Part shown: piece after piece, positions 6,043 to 7,206 of the stretch
Position numbering within the stretch: position 1 is the stretch's first letter
Layout: each line of letters starts with the position of its first letter
Position numbers and translations under genes: made by a program
Assembly: GCA_000437555.1 (NCBI GenBank)
Contig: FR901023.1
Location: forward strand, 67,473 to 74,678
From: Acidaminococcus sp. CAG:917
GTDB taxonomy: Bacteria > Bacillota > Clostridia > Christensenellales > CAG-917
Direction of reading: 5' to 3'
Length of the DNA stretch: 7,206 nt
Notes under the pieces: model-generated
What the model was told of the DNA's origin: nothing
The model's database searches: none
Seen by the model: only the letters and a program-made list of their open reading frames with translations

Positions 6043-6658
6043 CTGCCGCCTCCCTTGCAACGTATGTGTTGTAGCTATACGCTAAAGCCCTGAGACTGTT
6101 AAGAACGCCTCTTGTAGTCCTCGTAGCGCCCGAAACGTAAACCGCATCGCCCTTAGCGTCCGCTCCTCCTGCAATGTTGTAATTAGTTATCGAGGATAAT
6201 TCTATGCCCTTATATTTGTTGAGGTTTTCCTGCTTTAAAACCTTTGTGCCTATACCGCTCGTTTCGGAATGAGAATACACTTCGATATCGGCAATCTTGC
6301 CGTCTTTGACCGTGTATAACATTTCCACCGAACCGCTGTATGCGCCCGAACCGACGACAAGGTAAACCAAAGCCTCAATCTCGTCCGTTGCAGTGCCGTC
6401 GACTTCTTTATAAACTACGTAACACCTTTCAACATAACTGTCTTCACTCTTGTTGTAGATATATGAATTGTCGCTTTTTACCGAGCTTTGCGCCACGTCG
6501 AATTTTTCCGAAAGAGAAGTCAGCATAACGGCATTGACGTCAACGTAAGTGAATTTATTGACGACACCGAGAAGTATTCCCGCCACAAGGGCGATTGCCA
6601 CCAAAACGAGAACGCATTTTAATACGTCTTTAGTAGTTGCGCTCATCTGCTTAGCCAT
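6035..6658 (-). CDS. rnfG: Rnf complex FMN-binding subunit RnfG
   Basis: RnfG is a single-span membrane protein whose extracytoplasmic FMN-binding domain carries covalently bound FMN. The 207-residue product has one hydrophobic helix (about 13-34). Its FMN_bind domain contains YSHSETSGIGTKVL (128-141) and the C-terminal SGATRTTRGVLNS region (176-188). The threonine of SGAT (T179) is the expected attachment site for FMN, transferred by ApbE. The aspartate normally three residues before the S of this motif is absent here: DAVYV precedes it, putting D two residues too far away. The ATG at 6658 is chosen because GGAGG (6664-6668) lies 5 nt upstream, which fits an 8-nt overlap with rnfD; an earlier in-frame ATG at 6688 would add ten residues inside rnfD and bypass that site. 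Confidence 0.93.
   Translation of the reverse strand: MAKQMSATTKDVLKCVLVLVAIALVAGILLGVVNKFTYVDVNAVMLTSLSEKFDVAQSSVKSDNSYIYNKSEDSYVERCYVVYKEVDGTATDEIEALVYLVVGSGAYSGSVEMLYTVKDGKIADIEVYSHSETSGIGTKVLKQENLNKYKGIELSSITNYNIAGGADAKGDAVYVSGATRTTRGVLNSLRALAYSYNTYVAREAAGE
6049..6054 (-). promoter_or_regulatory. Ribosome binding site fixing the rnfE GTG start
   Basis: GGGAGG on the minus strand lies 6 nt before GTG at 6042-6040 and inside the last codons of rnfG. It is incompatible with the TTG at 6060-6058, which is upstream of it, so it supports the GTG. Confidence 0.7.
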
Positions 6659-7206
6659 TTGTGCCTCCTTCTTCGATACCTTTAGCAAGGTCGGATAGCA
6701 TATTTTCTTTTGAATTCCAAACGCCGAGAGCTCTGCCTTTTATCGCAGAAGCGTCGACGAAGTCTTTATTTTTATAAGCGGGGTATCCGCCGAAAGGTTT
6801 GACCTTTATCTTGTCGAGGAGCGGAGTGACGATATTCATAAGTAAAATCGCATAGGACACGCCCTCGCTCATCGACGAAAATTTCCTGATAATAACGGTA
6901 AGCAATCCAAGCCCTATACCGTAAATGATGACCGCCACGGGGGATTTGGGTGAGGTAGCGTAATCGGTCGCCATAAAGAACGCGCCGAAAAGCAATCCGC
7001 CGCCGAGAAGATAAGTCCATACGTATTCGCCGACGTATCCCGTGTCAGAGTAAAATATCGCGGTAAATATAACTGTCGAAAGAATGTAAACGAGGGGTAT
7101 TTTCCAATCTATAACCCTTCTGACCAAAAGATAAATTCCGCCTATAAGAATGGCGAGTGCGGAAACCTCGCCTGCGCTTCCTCCTATCGTGCCGAGGAAC
7201 ATATCG
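6651..7206 (-). CDS. rnfD: Rnf complex membrane subunit RnfD (C-terminal part, runs off the window)
   Basis: This is the C-terminal 184 residues of RnfD, the NqrB-like polytopic flavoprotein subunit. The open frame continues past the window end, and the ATG at 7202 is internal to the gene. Recognisable family segments are DMFLGTIGGSAGEVSALAI, LLGGGLLFGAFFMATDYATS, GIGLGLLTVIIRKF and EGVSYAILLMNIVTPLLDKI, with about five hydrophobic helices and a charged tail of about 50 residues. In this family FMN is attached to a threonine in an SGAT-like motif that lies upstream, so that site is outside the window. rnfC is expected next upstream. The last codons carry the GGAGG ribosome site of rnfG, and the TAA stop overlaps its start. 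Confidence 0.95.
   Translation of the reverse strand, partial: DMFLGTIGGSAGEVSALAILIGGIYLLVRRVIDWKIPLVYILSTVIFTAIFYSDTGYVGEYVWTYLLGGGLLFGAFFMATDYATSPKSPVAVIIYGIGLGLLTVIIRKFSSMSEGVSYAILLMNIVTPLLDKIKVKPFGGYPAYKNKDFVDASAIKGRALGVWNSKENMLSDLAKGIEEGGTNG

Overview
The window reads as chromosomal core DNA from a Gram-positive, clostridial-type anaerobe (Bacillota, Clostridia). The reasons are the rnf genes in the order (C)DGEAB, an RnfB with extra ferredoxin clusters, strong GGAGG ribosome binding sites, SigA-type promoters with perfect TATAAT boxes, and a maf-mreB-minD neighbourhood like that of Bacillus and Clostridium. A more precise taxonomic placement cannot be supported from the sequence alone. 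Every convincing gene lies on the minus strand, so transcription runs from high to low coordinates.

From 7206 down to 3764 lies the downstream part of an Rnf operon: rnfD (5' end cut by the window edge), rnfG, rnfE, rnfA and rnfB. They are packed with 8-nt, 8-nt and 1-nt overlaps and a final 9-nt gap. Rnf is a membrane ferredoxin:NAD+ oxidoreductase that couples electron transfer to Na+ or H+ translocation. A strong intrinsic terminator at 3700-3724 ends the unit. A well-formed SigA promoter at 3608-3636 then starts a second operon, ppx/gppA-maf-mreB (3553 to 518), whose genes overlap by 4 and 8 nt. It encodes a Ppx/GppA-HD phosphatase, a Maf nucleotide pyrophosphatase and a divergent MreB/actin-family protein. 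A hairpin terminator with a GAAA loop at 357-378 closes it. A third unit begins with minD (250 to beyond position 1), with its own -10 box and an unusual inverted repeat over the promoter.

Most of this is housekeeping and no clearly new system is visible. The most notable point is the MreB homologue: it keeps the actin-fold landmarks but appears to have lost both residues implicated in ATP hydrolysis and part of the adenosine-binding glycine motif. It also lies between maf and minD without the usual mreC, mreD or minC. Secondary curiosities are a 73-residue highly charged tail on RnfE, an off-consensus flavinylation site in RnfG, and the dyad upstream of minD. The two intergenic regions (251-517 and 3554-3763) hold only the promoters, terminators and dyad listed; no RNA gene, CRISPR array or mobile element was seen.
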